A stretch of 64,000 nucleotides of DNA, from positions 17,013 through 81,012 of the IMG/VR virus record IMGVR_UViG_3300029267_002354. One strand, written 5' to 3'. The position numbers were made by a program, and so were the translations under genes. The DNA is from a virus. Below, in pieces: positions 32,442-39,947 of this stretch. The notes under the pieces were generated by a model. That model had not been told where the DNA came from, did not search any database, and was given only the letters and a program-made list of their open reading frames with translations. Position 1 is the first letter of the stretch, and every line of letters starts with the position of its first letter.

Positions 32442-32546
32442 ATGAAATCGATGGCTGAAAAAGTGAAAGAAGCTGGGCTCCGTTTGGTTCTGGGCATCAA
32501 TTTTGAGATTCCAAGCGCTCCCTCTGTTTGGGAGAGGTTTTCTTGA
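32442..32546 (+). CDS. Tiny coupled gene (34 aa)
   Basis: ATG after GGGAAGTCAGTG; 34 residues (MKSMAEKVKEAGLRLVLGIN...SVWERFS). Its stop overlaps the next ATG in TGATG, and GGAGAGG inside its last codons is the ribosome binding site of that next gene. It fills an otherwise empty 150-base gap. It may be a small protein or a coupling leader. Confidence 0.4.
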   Translation: MKSMAEKVKEAGLRLVLGINFEIPSAPSVWERFS

Positions 32547-33037
32547 TGAAAGACGAAGTGAAAGCTGTCCCGGTAGACATGTCTCCGCAGTACGTGGCAA
32601 CAGAGGATGCGTTATCCACGGCGAGATATCTGCTCTTCAAGACGGGGCTGGTGAACCGGGGTTTTGTTTCGCCGAGCCCGACCGGGACAGCTGAATATTC
32701 GATGACTCTGGTTGCCGATCTCCTGGATGCGAAGCGCAAGAGTGTGGGATCCGTTCGGGTCAATGTGCTGGTCCCGGTTGCTGGGAATAGCATCAAGTAC
32801 ATCATCGAGTGGACCAGGGACATCTTTGGGTTCTGGTACCGGCAGGTGGTGGTTGTCCCGGACGGGGTGAGTGATCCGATTGCGAAGAGTGTCCCGAAGT
32901 TGAAGCAGGCTTTCGAGTCAGTGAGATGGACGGCACAGGGGGTCACGAAGGTGGCCTCCATGAACAGGATGTTCAAAAAGGTGAAGAAAAACCGGACTGC
33001 CGATCGGACGGTTCGCGCAGGGATGAGGATGTGGTGA
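32546..33037 (+). CDS. Hypothetical protein with a basic C terminus
   Basis: 163 residues starting in a TGATG overlap, 8 bases after GGAGAGG. The central part is beta-rich (VRVNVLVPVAGNSIKYIIEW, GFWYRQVVVVPDG). The end is helical and strongly basic (MNRMFKKVKKNRTADRTVRAG). Its TGA overlaps the endolysin ATG, so the two are probably translated together. Function not recognised. Confidence 0.65.
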   Translation: MKDEVKAVPVDMSPQYVATEDALSTARYLLFKTGLVNRGFVSPSPTGTAEYSMTLVADLLDAKRKSVGSVRVNVLVPVAGNSIKYIIEWTRDIFGFWYRQVVVVPDGVSDPIAKSVPKLKQAFESVRWTAQGVTKVASMNRMFKKVKKNRTADRTVRAGMRMW

Positions 33038-33999
33038 TGCTGACGAAGAATCAGGTTTCTGCGGCGAACAGCTACAACGCGGGTCGTATCTCGGATGGGC
33101 GCCTGGACGTGAACACGATGCCGTGGCCATGGGACGAGTTGACCGGGGATGGTTTTGTGTGGGCCACGGTGGCGTTTCAGCAGGACCAGAGGCTCTCGGT
33201 GGACGGGAAGCTGGGGCCTGCGACGGAAGGCGCCATTCGTGGTGAGTTTGGCTCTCAGGAGCCGTCGGTACCGCCGGTGGTTGAGGTTCCAGATGGGCAG
33301 TTCTCGAATGCGATCATCGTTGACGGGAAGCGCATCGTTCTTCCTGAGGAGTTCGTGAAGGCCGGGTTGTCCGCGAGCAACTATCTGGATGATGGGGAGG
33401 CCCATTTCAAGAGTGGCGTCAGAGCAGATGATCCTGTCCACTTTGTGCTGCATGAGACGTGCGGAAATACGGCGTCTGGTTGCGTGAATACGCTGAACCG
33501 GAAGGCCAAGGACAGCGGGTACAATTACGGTGTCCATTTGATCATGGATCCTGGTGGCCATATTTCATGTCACAACGACCTCGTGAGAGAGCAAGTTGTT
33601 CATGCCAACCAGTGCAACAAGACGTCGTTTGGGATCGAGGTGGTGAATCCGTACGCTCCGAGCTACGTCTCGAAGCCTGACGTTTTTTCGAAGACGATTC
33701 CCGCTCAGTGGTGGACCTGGTGCCCGGATAAGAATGATCGTCGCTACGTATTGCCGACGGATGCTCAGATGGCAGCGATTCGGTTGTTGGCACCATGGCT
33801 TTGCGAGGTCACCGGGGTTCCGTTCTGTTTCCCGACCAAGAACCTGAACGGCGGGAACCGTCAAATCAATGGATGGGATGCATCTCCGAAGGCCAGGCCG
33901 AATCCTGGGGTGGTCGCACATCGTGACTTCTCTTCGCACGCGGACGGCCGATACATGCTTCTGGATCTGATCGACTTCTCCCAAGGAGGGATGGAATGA
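33037..33999 (+). CDS. N-acetylmuramoyl-L-alanine amidase (endolysin)
   Basis: 320 residues. The N-terminal 70 resemble a peptidoglycan-binding domain (AFQQDQRLSVDGKLGPATEGAI). The amidase_2/PGRP-type catalytic domain spans about 125-310, with the first zinc His in VHFVLHETCG (H139), a conserved GYNYGVHLIMDPGGHI segment, and the last ligand region VVAHRDFSSHADGRY. It cleaves the bond between MurNAc and L-Ala to release progeny. It starts in a TGATG overlap and ends in an ATGA overlap; the holin-like gene is upstream. A virion-associated role cannot be excluded. Confidence 0.88.
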   Translation: MLTKNQVSAANSYNAGRISDGRLDVNTMPWPWDELTGDGFVWATVAFQQDQRLSVDGKLGPATEGAIRGEFGSQEPSVPPVVEVPDGQFSNAIIVDGKRIVLPEEFVKAGLSASNYLDDGEAHFKSGVRADDPVHFVLHETCGNTASGCVNTLNRKAKDSGYNYGVHLIMDPGGHISCHNDLVREQVVHANQCNKTSFGIEVVNPYAPSYVSKPDVFSKTIPAQWWTWCPDKNDRRYVLPTDAQMAAIRLLAPWLCEVTGVPFCFPTKNLNGGNRQINGWDASPKARPNPGVVAHRDFSSHADGRYMLLDLIDFSQGGME

Positions 34000-34610
34000 A
34001 ACGCTTGCTCGAAAGTCTCGGGACCTTTCTCGATGAGGCGAAAGGGAAGAAGAAGCGGAAACGCCGCATGCGTAGGCGCGCGCGGGAGGCGGATGTCGCG
34101 CTGGCCAGGGGTATTGGAAGTGCCATGCGTGCACGCGCGCACGAGATCGAGAAGCTTCTTCCTGTTCCATGGGAGATCTCTGGGAATTTGGATCTGGATA
34201 GGCAGAGTGTTGAGAAGCATGGAGAGGTCCACATGGATGGGGCGATCCTTGCAGACCACGACTATCCGATCGGCGTGAACGATGACGGGGATAGGTTCAA
34301 CGAGGCCGAGGCTCGGATTGTCGTTTCTTGCATCCCGGAGAATGGTGGTTCAGAGGTCGGGTGTGCGGTCGTCGTGGACGAGTTCTATCCGACATCCCGG
34401 GATCACGATTCTGTGGAGCTGAAACCCGCTCTCAGGATGGGAGAGGTGTTTGTCGAGTCGGTGTGGAAAAAGAAGAAAAAGCCGTTTGACCCTGGTCGTG
34501 ATCTCTGGCCTCTGATAAAAGAGGCTATGGTCAAGCTCAGGAAAAAAATGCCAGAATATGAAGAGCTGGATCCTGACTACGGTCTGTCTGATACCGAGCG
34601 GTATCTGTAA
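33996..34610 (+). CDS. Putative internal head protein, basic N-terminal region
   Basis: 204 residues starting in an ATGA overlap with the endolysin. It begins MKRLLESLGTFLDEA, a weaker version of the R-x-L-x-E motif, followed by a dense Lys/Arg block (GKKKRKRRMRRRAREAD). The central domain is alpha/beta (PVPWEISGNLDLDRQSVEKHG, AEARIVVSCIPENGG, CAVVVDEFYPTSRDHDS). It is the first gene of the 34-40 kb cluster. Role unknown. Confidence 0.65.
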   Translation: MKRLLESLGTFLDEAKGKKKRKRRMRRRAREADVALARGIGSAMRARAHEIEKLLPVPWEISGNLDLDRQSVEKHGEVHMDGAILADHDYPIGVNDDGDRFNEAEARIVVSCIPENGGSEVGCAVVVDEFYPTSRDHDSVELKPALRMGEVFVESVWKKKKKPFDPGRDLWPLIKEAMVKLRKKMPEYEELDPDYGLSDTERYL

Positions 34611-34627
34611 CTCGGGTGGAGTGAGAA

Positions 34628-34966
34628 ATGAGAAATCTTACCGGAAGACTTGAGAACTTCATCTCCTCTGCGAATGGCAAGCGGAAGGAGAACGCTCTCT
34701 CTGTCAAGGAGGAGCGGTTGTTCCGTTCGCTGAAGACGCAGGGCGAGCGTGCGGTCAAGGGTCGTGAGGTCACGAAGACGGTTTTCGAGTCGAAGTTCCG
34801 TGATTCCGTCTCGTTTCTCATGATCATGGAGGGGCGCCACTCGATGTCCGTTGGAAGCCAAGTGGCGAGGCGATTCGAGGAGTCCGCGATGGTGGAGGCG
34901 GTGGAGGTCGTGAAGACGAAGCGCGGTGCGTGCGTCGTTGTTCGTCCTGCAGGTGAAGATGCGTGA
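34628..34966 (+). CDS. Small basic cluster protein
   Basis: 112 residues after GTGGAGTGAGAA. It starts MRNLTGRLENFISSANGKRK, close to but not matching the MR-x-L-x-E-R motif. Mostly helical with a beta end (VEAVEVVKTKRGACVVVRPAG). The last 8 bases overlap the next gene. Possible internal head protein. Confidence 0.65.
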   Translation: MRNLTGRLENFISSANGKRKENALSVKEERLFRSLKTQGERAVKGREVTKTVFESKFRDSVSFLMIMEGRHSMSVGSQVARRFEESAMVEAVEVVKTKRGACVVVRPAGEDA

Positions 34967-35297
34967 TCTGATTGAAAGGAAGATGTCCGATTTCGAGCGG
35001 ATTGGTCTTCGTGCCATGAAGAAGGCGAAGGAGCGCGAGGCGAGGGATCCTGATCAGCCGTGGTGGGCCTTCGGGTACATCGAGGGGGATTACGAGGGTG
35101 TGAAGCAGAAGGCAAACTCGCAGAGGTTGCGCCCGAAGAACATCAAAGAGAGCAAGGCTGGAATGTATTGGAGACCTCGTAAATCGATCATGAGGATCAG
35201 CGGTCTCAAGAGTAAGGTTGTTGCATTTTACAACAACAACGAGAACCGGTTTGTCGTGTTCAAAGAGGGGATGGGGCCAGCCCCTTCATCTCCATAG
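34959..35297 (+). CDS. Putative internal head protein (MRDLIER start)
   Basis: 112 residues from the ATG after CAGGTGAAG inside the previous gene; an in-frame ATG at 34926 lacks a binding site and would hide the motif. It begins MRDLIERKMSDFERIGLRAM. The rest is a compact basic protein with PWWAFGYIEGDYEGVKQKA and SIMRISGLKSKVVAFYNNNE. LIE matches the L-x-E protease rule, so the first six residues may be removed in the prohead. Confidence 0.72.
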   Translation: MRDLIERKMSDFERIGLRAMKKAKEREARDPDQPWWAFGYIEGDYEGVKQKANSQRLRPKNIKESKAGMYWRPRKSIMRISGLKSKVVAFYNNNENRFVVFKEGMGPAPSSP

Positions 35298-35312
35298 TGA
35301 GGAGAGATTTCA

Positions 35313-35621
35313 ATGAGTGGAACGAGTGGGACAATTTTTGAAGAGATGAAGATCGCAGATCGCATCATGGGCAACGTGTCAGAGGAAGAGGTTCTCGACG
35401 AGGCTTCTTACGACAACAAGAGTGCGTACAAGGCTGCCAAAGAGGCGCTCGCGAGCGTCCAGAAGGCTGGTCTAACGATGAAGGATATGGCGAAATCGAA
35501 GTGGGGCAAGGCGAACAGCAGCGATGCTAGGGCGCTGAATGATCTAGTCAAGCAGACTGACAAGGTCGCCTCGAAACTCAGGGGTATTGCTGCTGGGCTG
35601 GGGGTTCAGGCTGGAGTGTAG
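35313..35621 (+). CDS. Small helical cluster protein
   Basis: 102 residues after GAGGAGAGATTTCA. Fully helical, acidic in the first third (SEEEVLDEASYD), basic in the rest (AAKEALASVQKAGLTMKDMA, KWGKANSSD). It lacks the MR-x-L start. It lies within the internal-protein cluster, so head location is likely but unproven. Confidence 0.65.
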   Translation: MSGTSGTIFEEMKIADRIMGNVSEEEVLDEASYDNKSAYKAAKEALASVQKAGLTMKDMAKSKWGKANSSDARALNDLVKQTDKVASKLRGIAAGLGVQAGV

Positions 35622-35629
35622 GTGATCTC

Positions 35630-36265
35630 ATGACGACTTCTGCAAACATCGACGGTGTTGTGAAGCCTCTTGGTATGGTTCGCCGGGATTTTCATTATGG
35701 ATCTGGGCGCGTGTACACGATTGGTGAGATCACTCCTCGCCGGAAGAAGAAAAAGACCGGCTATGCCAAGGTGGGCATGATCCGGATCGAGAGCGCAGGC
35801 CCCGTGGAGGAAGCTTCATTCACGAAGCCGTACGGTGCCAAGAAGGACAACCTCTGGCTGACTGGCAAGAAGGTCGGTGTTTGGAGGACGATCCGTGGGC
35901 GCAGGTACTTCTTCCCTCTGGACGGATCCTCTCCGACCCCGACGGTCAAGGGTGGCAAAAAGAAGGGCAAGGGGATCCTGGCAAAGGTCCTCGGTGTCGT
36001 TGGCATTGGTGGCCCGAAGAAGAAAAAGAAGAAGTCAAAGAGCCGTGAATCTGCCGCTGGGATTGAGCAGGCGAGCGACGCCATGAAGAAGACAACGGAG
36101 CTTCTCAGGAAGGCCAAGGGGTCCAAGGGCGGCAAGGCTGTCACAGGCCCGCTGAAGGCGATGCAGAAGGCTTTGCAGAACGATGACGCAAAGGCGTTCA
36201 AGAAGGCCGAGAAGAGCCTCCAGAAGGCCGCACAGAAGCTCGCCAAGCGCAAGGGGCAGGGATGA
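35630..36265 (+). CDS. Lys-rich putative DNA-condensing internal protein
   Basis: 211 residues after GGTGATCTC. Residues 1-100 are a basic beta-rich domain (RRDFHYGSGRVYTIGEITPRR, KVGVWRTIRGRRYFF). Residues 105-211 contain Lys runs (GGKKKGKG, PKKKKKKSKS) and helices full of Lys and Ala (KKAEKSLQKAAQKLAKRKG), comparable in composition to histone H1-like tails. Probably binds DNA; packaged with the genome is my inference from context. Its stop overlaps the next ATG. Confidence 0.65.
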   Translation: MTTSANIDGVVKPLGMVRRDFHYGSGRVYTIGEITPRRKKKKTGYAKVGMIRIESAGPVEEASFTKPYGAKKDNLWLTGKKVGVWRTIRGRRYFFPLDGSSPTPTVKGGKKKGKGILAKVLGVVGIGGPKKKKKKSKSRESAAGIEQASDAMKKTTELLRKAKGSKGGKAVTGPLKAMQKALQNDDAKAFKKAEKSLQKAAQKLAKRKGQG

Positions 36266-37092
36266 GAACTCTTCTGGAAAGAATGGATGAGCTTGATGTG
36301 CTGATCCTGGAGTCATGGCAGAGTACTGTCACTCTCGAACTCGATGATTTCGAGGACGAGGTGGAGGGCTATATGTATGACTCATTTTTCCGGGCAAAAG
36401 AAAGACGACCGGAGGAGTACGATGCCAAGGACTGGCGCAAGGACAAGGGGTATTCTGATTGGCACAAGATGGTTGTCGGCCCGACCAGGAAGAGCATGGC
36501 GAAGATCGCCAGCGGTGTCGCGCGCATCATAAAGGGGCTGGATCTCGATGGGATTCGAGCGACGGTCAAGCCGTGGCCGAGGTCTACCATGTACTCAAGC
36601 GGCGGTGATTACGGGACACCTACTGACATGGCGACCGTTTACATTCATAGGGGTGGAAAGCGCGGGAGAACATCTCCGAGCTTTACGTATTTTGGCCCGC
36701 GAGAGATTGATGATGTTCTCGATGCTGGGGACGGTGACTTTTTCAACGATCCAGAAGTGGAGCATGCATATTTCCAGGTCGTGAGTGAGCTTCGGAGCCC
36801 TGGGAGCACGAGGAAGAGGAAGCCTGTGAAGGTTTACACCTCCAGGCCGAAGAAGGATCGGAAGATCTACGATAACGCGAAAGAGGTCCCATCTGGCATT
36901 TTTGTGACGAACGATCCTGATCGTGCGTATGGATTTGGCCGCGATCTCGGAAGCAAGGATGGTCGAGATTTGTACCGGATTGTTGTTGATAGCAATCGGC
37001 TGGTGCAGACGCTGAAGTCTGGAAGGATCAGGGACTATCAGATTGTCGGCAAGGGCAAGGTTCCGATTCGCGAGATTGAGAGGATTGCATGA
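36262..37092 (+). CDS. Internal head protein candidate with a possible ADP-ribosyltransferase-like domain
   Basis: 276 residues, start MRTLLERM (LLE site), in an ATGA overlap. The C-terminal 85 residues read KPVKVYTSRPKK...SGIFVTNDPDRAYGFGRD...DLYRIVVDSNRLVQTL...VPIREIERI. The order Y-T-S-R, G-I-F-V-T-N-D-P-x-x-A, then a V/I-rich strand and a closing I-x-E-I resembles compact ADP-ribosyltransferase-type folds. T4 packages the ADP-ribosyltransferase Alt in its head, so the parallel is attractive, but catalytic residues are not certain. Confidence 0.55.
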   Translation: MRTLLERMDELDVLILESWQSTVTLELDDFEDEVEGYMYDSFFRAKERRPEEYDAKDWRKDKGYSDWHKMVVGPTRKSMAKIASGVARIIKGLDLDGIRATVKPWPRSTMYSSGGDYGTPTDMATVYIHRGGKRGRTSPSFTYFGPREIDDVLDAGDGDFFNDPEVEHAYFQVVSELRSPGSTRKRKPVKVYTSRPKKDRKIYDNAKEVPSGIFVTNDPDRAYGFGRDLGSKDGRDLYRIVVDSNRLVQTLKSGRIRDYQIVGKGKVPIREIERIA

Positions 37093-37415
37093 GGGATCTT
37101 TTGGAGAGGCTTGCTTCTGTATCCGAGCAGAGGAATGGTGAGTACGAGGGTCGCAAGGTGAAGCTTGAGGATCCGTTCAGGTTGCCTTCTGGCAGTAAGA
37201 AGAAGTTCGGCGTCTATGTTCGAAACCCGGATACTGGGAATGTGGTGAAGGTCACGTTTGGGGATCCGAACATGGAGATCAAACGTGACGATCCCGAGAG
37301 AAGGAAGTCCTTCAGGGCGCGTCATCGGTGCTCAGAGCAGTCTGACAAGACGTCAGCTGCGTACTGGAGCTGCAAGATGTGGGAAAAAGGAACTCCGGTT
37401 TCAGATTTGGATTAG
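37089..37415 (+). CDS. Small conserved head-cluster protein (MRDLLER start)
   Basis: 108 residues starting in an ATGA overlap with MRDLLERL. The body GVYVRNPDTGNVVKVTFGDP, ERRKSFRARHRC and AYWSCKMWEKG is a pattern I know from small conserved proteins encoded near head genes of T4-like phages, often as a domain in larger virion proteins. The two Cys with flanking His/Trp may bind metal. Function unknown. Confidence 0.7.
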   Translation: MRDLLERLASVSEQRNGEYEGRKVKLEDPFRLPSGSKKKFGVYVRNPDTGNVVKVTFGDPNMEIKRDDPERRKSFRARHRCSEQSDKTSAAYWSCKMWEKGTPVSDLD

Positions 37416-37424
37416 GAGAGGATC

Positions 37425-38018
37425 ATGGAGAATACACGGAAGCTGATGGAGGGTTTGGAGACTGCCTTGGACGAAGAAAAGTGGGTCAAGGGCGTCGAGA
37501 CGAAGTGGTCTCCGCCAGAGGGGTTCTTCAAGCAGGATGCCGGGAAGATCGCGAGTGGTCTCATGTCGGCGTCGAAGGACAAGGCCCAGGCTATGGAGCG
37601 GCTGAACTTCTACATCAACCGTGCCGGGAAGAACCTCAGCGATGAGGACAAGTCTCGCCTGGAGGACGCAAAGAAGAAGCTGTCTGCCATGGGAGAGGAT
37701 GTCGAGGAGATCAGCGAGGCAAAGGCGGGTGCCGCATCTGTTCGGCTGATCAAGTCAAAAACCGACTTCCTGAAGAAGCAAGCTGGGGAACTTCAGAAGG
37801 CCGCGTCTGAGATGCAGTCTGTTTCCAATAAGGCAGGGAAGGCAGGACACTGGGCGATTGCTAATGGCATGTTCCATGTTGCTGCCAGGGTTGAGGATTA
37901 TGTTCGTCGTGCGCTCAACGAGGTTGAACTTGCGATGGATTCTCTTCCTGGCGATGACGCTTCAGATTCTGTCATGCGTGATTGGGCGATTCGCGTGAAA
38001 GACGGGTATTACAGGTAG
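37425..38018 (+). CDS. DUF3175-like protein in the internal-protein cluster
   Basis: 197 residues after GGAGAGGATC. Residues 18-75 match my memory of DUF3175: KWSPPEGFFKQDAGKIASGL, then AMERLNFYINRAGKNLS and LEDAKKKLSAM. The remainder is helical, Lys/Ala-rich. The N terminus MENTRKLMEGLETALDEE has an R-K-L-M-E similar to the cluster motif. DUF3175 has no known role; here it appears beside putative packaged proteins. Confidence 0.72.
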   Translation: MENTRKLMEGLETALDEEKWVKGVETKWSPPEGFFKQDAGKIASGLMSASKDKAQAMERLNFYINRAGKNLSDEDKSRLEDAKKKLSAMGEDVEEISEAKAGAASVRLIKSKTDFLKKQAGELQKAASEMQSVSNKAGKAGHWAIANGMFHVAARVEDYVRRALNEVELAMDSLPGDDASDSVMRDWAIRVKDGYYR

Positions 38019-38021
38019 GTC

Positions 38022-38378
38022 ATGGCGATCAAGTGGGAGCCCAGGCCATTTCCGGCAAAGGTCCTGCGTGTTGTCGATGGCGATACGCTGGAGCTTCTGA
38101 TCGACTGCGGGTTTGACATCCATAGTCGTCAGATGGTTCGGCTTGCGCGCGTGGACACCCCTGAGATCCGTGGCGAGGAGCGCAACGAAGGTCTGAAGTC
38201 CATGGAGTTTGTAGAGGACTTTCTTCACGGGGTTGAGCAGGTTCTTGTGACAACCCAGAAGGACAGGGGAAAGTTCGGCAGGTATATCGGCGAGATTGTC
38301 GTCATAAAAGATGGCGAAATGGTCAACCTGAGTGATAGACTGCTGGAAGAAGGTCTGGCAGAGGAGTATGGGAAATGA
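38022..38378 (+). CDS. Staphylococcal-nuclease-like (TNase) nuclease
   Basis: 118 residues. The SNase fold is clear: VVDGDTLELLID (Asp19, Asp21), RLARVDTPE (Arg40, Asp45, Thr46, Glu48) and KFGRYIGEIVV (Arg87) correspond to the calcium-binding and catalytic residues of staphylococcal nuclease, followed by NLSDRLLEEGLAEEYGK as in the family. It should cut DNA or RNA with Ca2+. No signal peptide, and no MR-x-L start (MAIKWEPRPF). Whether it is packaged, acts in the cell, or degrades host DNA is open. Confidence 0.9.
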   Translation: MAIKWEPRPFPAKVLRVVDGDTLELLIDCGFDIHSRQMVRLARVDTPEIRGEERNEGLKSMEFVEDFLHGVEQVLVTTQKDRGKFGRYIGEIVVIKDGEMVNLSDRLLEEGLAEEYGK

Positions 38379-38734
38379 GTATGCGTGAACTGATCGAAGC
38401 AAAGAAGAAAATCACCCCAGAGGTCGACGCTGAGTTGGAGAAAGAGTACTCGAAGATTCGACACATCGAGCCTCAGGAGTTCAACGCATCAACCAAGGCC
38501 GGAGAGCGTGTCCGGGTGAAGATTGAACCCGGGAAGAATCTCGGAAAGACGTACTCCATACGGATCGTGAATCCGGGTCGAGGCGTGAACGCTTTTTTCT
38601 TTGAGAAACCGGAGGACATTGACGATCTGATGAAGACGATGTCCTCTCTGGTGAAGAAGGCCAAGAAGGCTGTCGAGAAAAACGACAAGGCAAAGAGCGA
38701 CTTCTGGAAGAGACTCAAGACGGAGTACGACTGA
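38375..38734 (+). CDS. Putative internal head protein (MSMRELIEAK start)
   Basis: 119 residues, start in an ATGA overlap. Begins MSMRELIEAKKK, with the first 22 bases identical to those of the next gene. The body is basic with ERVRVKIEPGKNLGKTYSIR and ends in a Lys-rich helix (SLVKKAKKAVEKNDKAKSDF). I infer prohead targeting by the N terminus. Confidence 0.72.
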   Translation: MSMRELIEAKKKITPEVDAELEKEYSKIRHIEPQEFNASTKAGERVRVKIEPGKNLGKTYSIRIVNPGRGVNAFFFEKPEDIDDLMKTMSSLVKKAKKAVEKNDKAKSDFWKRLKTEYD

Positions 38735-39030
38735 TGAGTATGCGTGAACTGATCGAGAGGAAGCTTGAAGAGGGCCGGAAGGTCAGCTCAAGTACGGTCA
38801 TCCGTGCGTTGCGTGGTGTTGCAGAGGACGAGGATGCTGATGAGGCCGCGTTCCTGAACCTTCTGGCGGACAGAATCAACCAGACATATCCTGGCGAGGA
38901 CATTGATATCCGGGTGATCAACAAGGTGGCCAAGGAGCCCGTGTTTAAGAAGTACTGGAAGAAGATCGGGAGCGCGGATCTGCGCGAACTCATCTCCGAT
39001 TCCTGGGACATGATTTCGAATGGAAGGTAG
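38734..39030 (+). CDS. Putative internal head protein (MSMRELIERK start)
   Basis: 98 residues starting in a TGATG overlap. Begins MSMRELIERKLEEGRKVSS. The remainder is a small alpha/beta protein (AAFLNLLADRINQTYPGEDI, DIRVINKVAKEPVFKKYW) and repeats an LRELIS segment near the end. The shared 5' sequence with the preceding gene suggests a recently copied targeting segment on an unrelated body. Confidence 0.72.
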   Translation: MSMRELIERKLEEGRKVSSSTVIRALRGVAEDEDADEAAFLNLLADRINQTYPGEDIDIRVINKVAKEPVFKKYWKKIGSADLRELISDSWDMISNGR

Positions 39031-39032
39031 CC

Positions 39033-39503
39033 ATGCGCGAGCTGATTGAAAGAATAGTGTTGAAGTCGTTTCCGGCGCATCTCAAGAAGAAGATGGCCGA
39101 TGACAATCGCACCCTGAAGAACAACAAGGGTCGGATTATCAAGCGGTTGACATCTCCGTCGGTTGGTATGAGCAAAAAGGAGGCCGAGTCATACTTTGAC
39201 TCCGTCCTGCATCCGAAGACACAGCTGTCCATCCAGCAGAGGGCGGATGCTTTCCGGTTCATCAAGGAGGGAGTCGAGTTTGACGGAGAAGTGCTGGATG
39301 AGATAAGGCAGAGGGCTCCGGCTACTCATGGCACCGTGGATGTTCGGATCGTTCCACTCCGTGGGAAGTGGAAGGTCTTTGTCAGGTTCGATGGAAACCT
39401 GGTGGAGAGTGACGAGGCGACGAGTTTCATGAAGGCTCTGAAGAAAGCTTCGCTTCATGCCGCCGATGCTGTAGACATGGGGTACACAGGCGACTTGCCG
39501 TGA
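39033..39503 (+). CDS. Putative internal head protein (MRELIER start)
   Basis: 156 residues after GGAAGGTAGCC. Begins MRELIERIVLKSFPAHLKKKM. Body: basic helices, then a beta hairpin DVRIVPLRGKWKVFVRFDGN and a final Ala-rich helix. No known family. The arginine-rich start with LIE suggests processing as for its neighbours. Confidence 0.72.
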   Translation: MRELIERIVLKSFPAHLKKKMADDNRTLKNNKGRIIKRLTSPSVGMSKKEAESYFDSVLHPKTQLSIQQRADAFRFIKEGVEFDGEVLDEIRQRAPATHGTVDVRIVPLRGKWKVFVRFDGNLVESDEATSFMKALKKASLHAADAVDMGYTGDLP

Positions 39504-39508
39504 TTAGA

Positions 39509-39524
39509 GCGAACTCAAGTTCGC
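39509..39524. repeat. Inverted repeat GCGAACT-CA-AGTTCGC between genes
   Basis: Perfect 7-bp arms, followed at once by ATGGAGG, the ribosome binding site of the next gene. Confidence 0.88.
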
Positions 39525-39536
39525 ATGGAGGTTGTT

Positions 39537-39890
39537 ATGAGAGAGCTGATTGAGAGGATGGAGGCGAAGGGAGAGAACGCGAACCTGCTGGAGCTGCTGA
39601 AGAAGAAGGTTTCTGGCTCCAAGATTGTTCGTTCGACGGGGAGTAACCTTTCGAATGCGCCGAGCGGATCGAGTAGGTCCTTGGTTGTCCTCGGGGATGA
39701 GATTGCGGGATCTGGTGGCACTGTTCCGTTTAGGAGCGAGTTCACGATAGCAACTCACTTTATTCCGACTGGCAAGGCTGGAGATATGCTCTTTGATCCC
39801 AAGTCGTACAAGGAGCTGAAGAGATACCTGCCGAAGCATGAAACGCGGGGCAAGCTCCATGGTCAGAAGCTGAAAGTGTATTTTACCTAG
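39537..39890 (+). CDS. Putative internal head protein (MRELIERM start)
   Basis: 117 residues from the ATG 6 bases after GGAGG; an in-frame ATG at 39525 is part of the spacing before it. Begins MRELIERMEAKGENANLLELL. The body is a beta-rich small domain (GTVPFRSEFTIATHFIPTG, KLHGQKLKVYFT). It is the last gene of the cluster before the tRNAs. Confidence 0.72.
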   Translation: MRELIERMEAKGENANLLELLKKKVSGSKIVRSTGSNLSNAPSGSSRSLVVLGDEIAGSGGTVPFRSEFTIATHFIPTGKAGDMLFDPKSYKELKRYLPKHETRGKLHGQKLKVYFT

Positions 39891-39900
39891 GAATACAGGG

Positions 39901-39929
39901 TTGACACGCGCTCGTTTCTGAGCGATATT
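39901..39929 (+). promoter_or_regulatory. Sigma70-type promoter for the first tRNA block
   Basis: TTGACA at 39901-39906, 17-base spacer, GATATT at 39924-39929. It stands in the 253-base space between the last internal-protein gene and the first tRNA. Apart from a 32-codon frame at 39948 nothing else is visible in that space. Confidence 0.65.
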
Positions 39930-39947
39930 CCCCAGAGAGACGGAACG

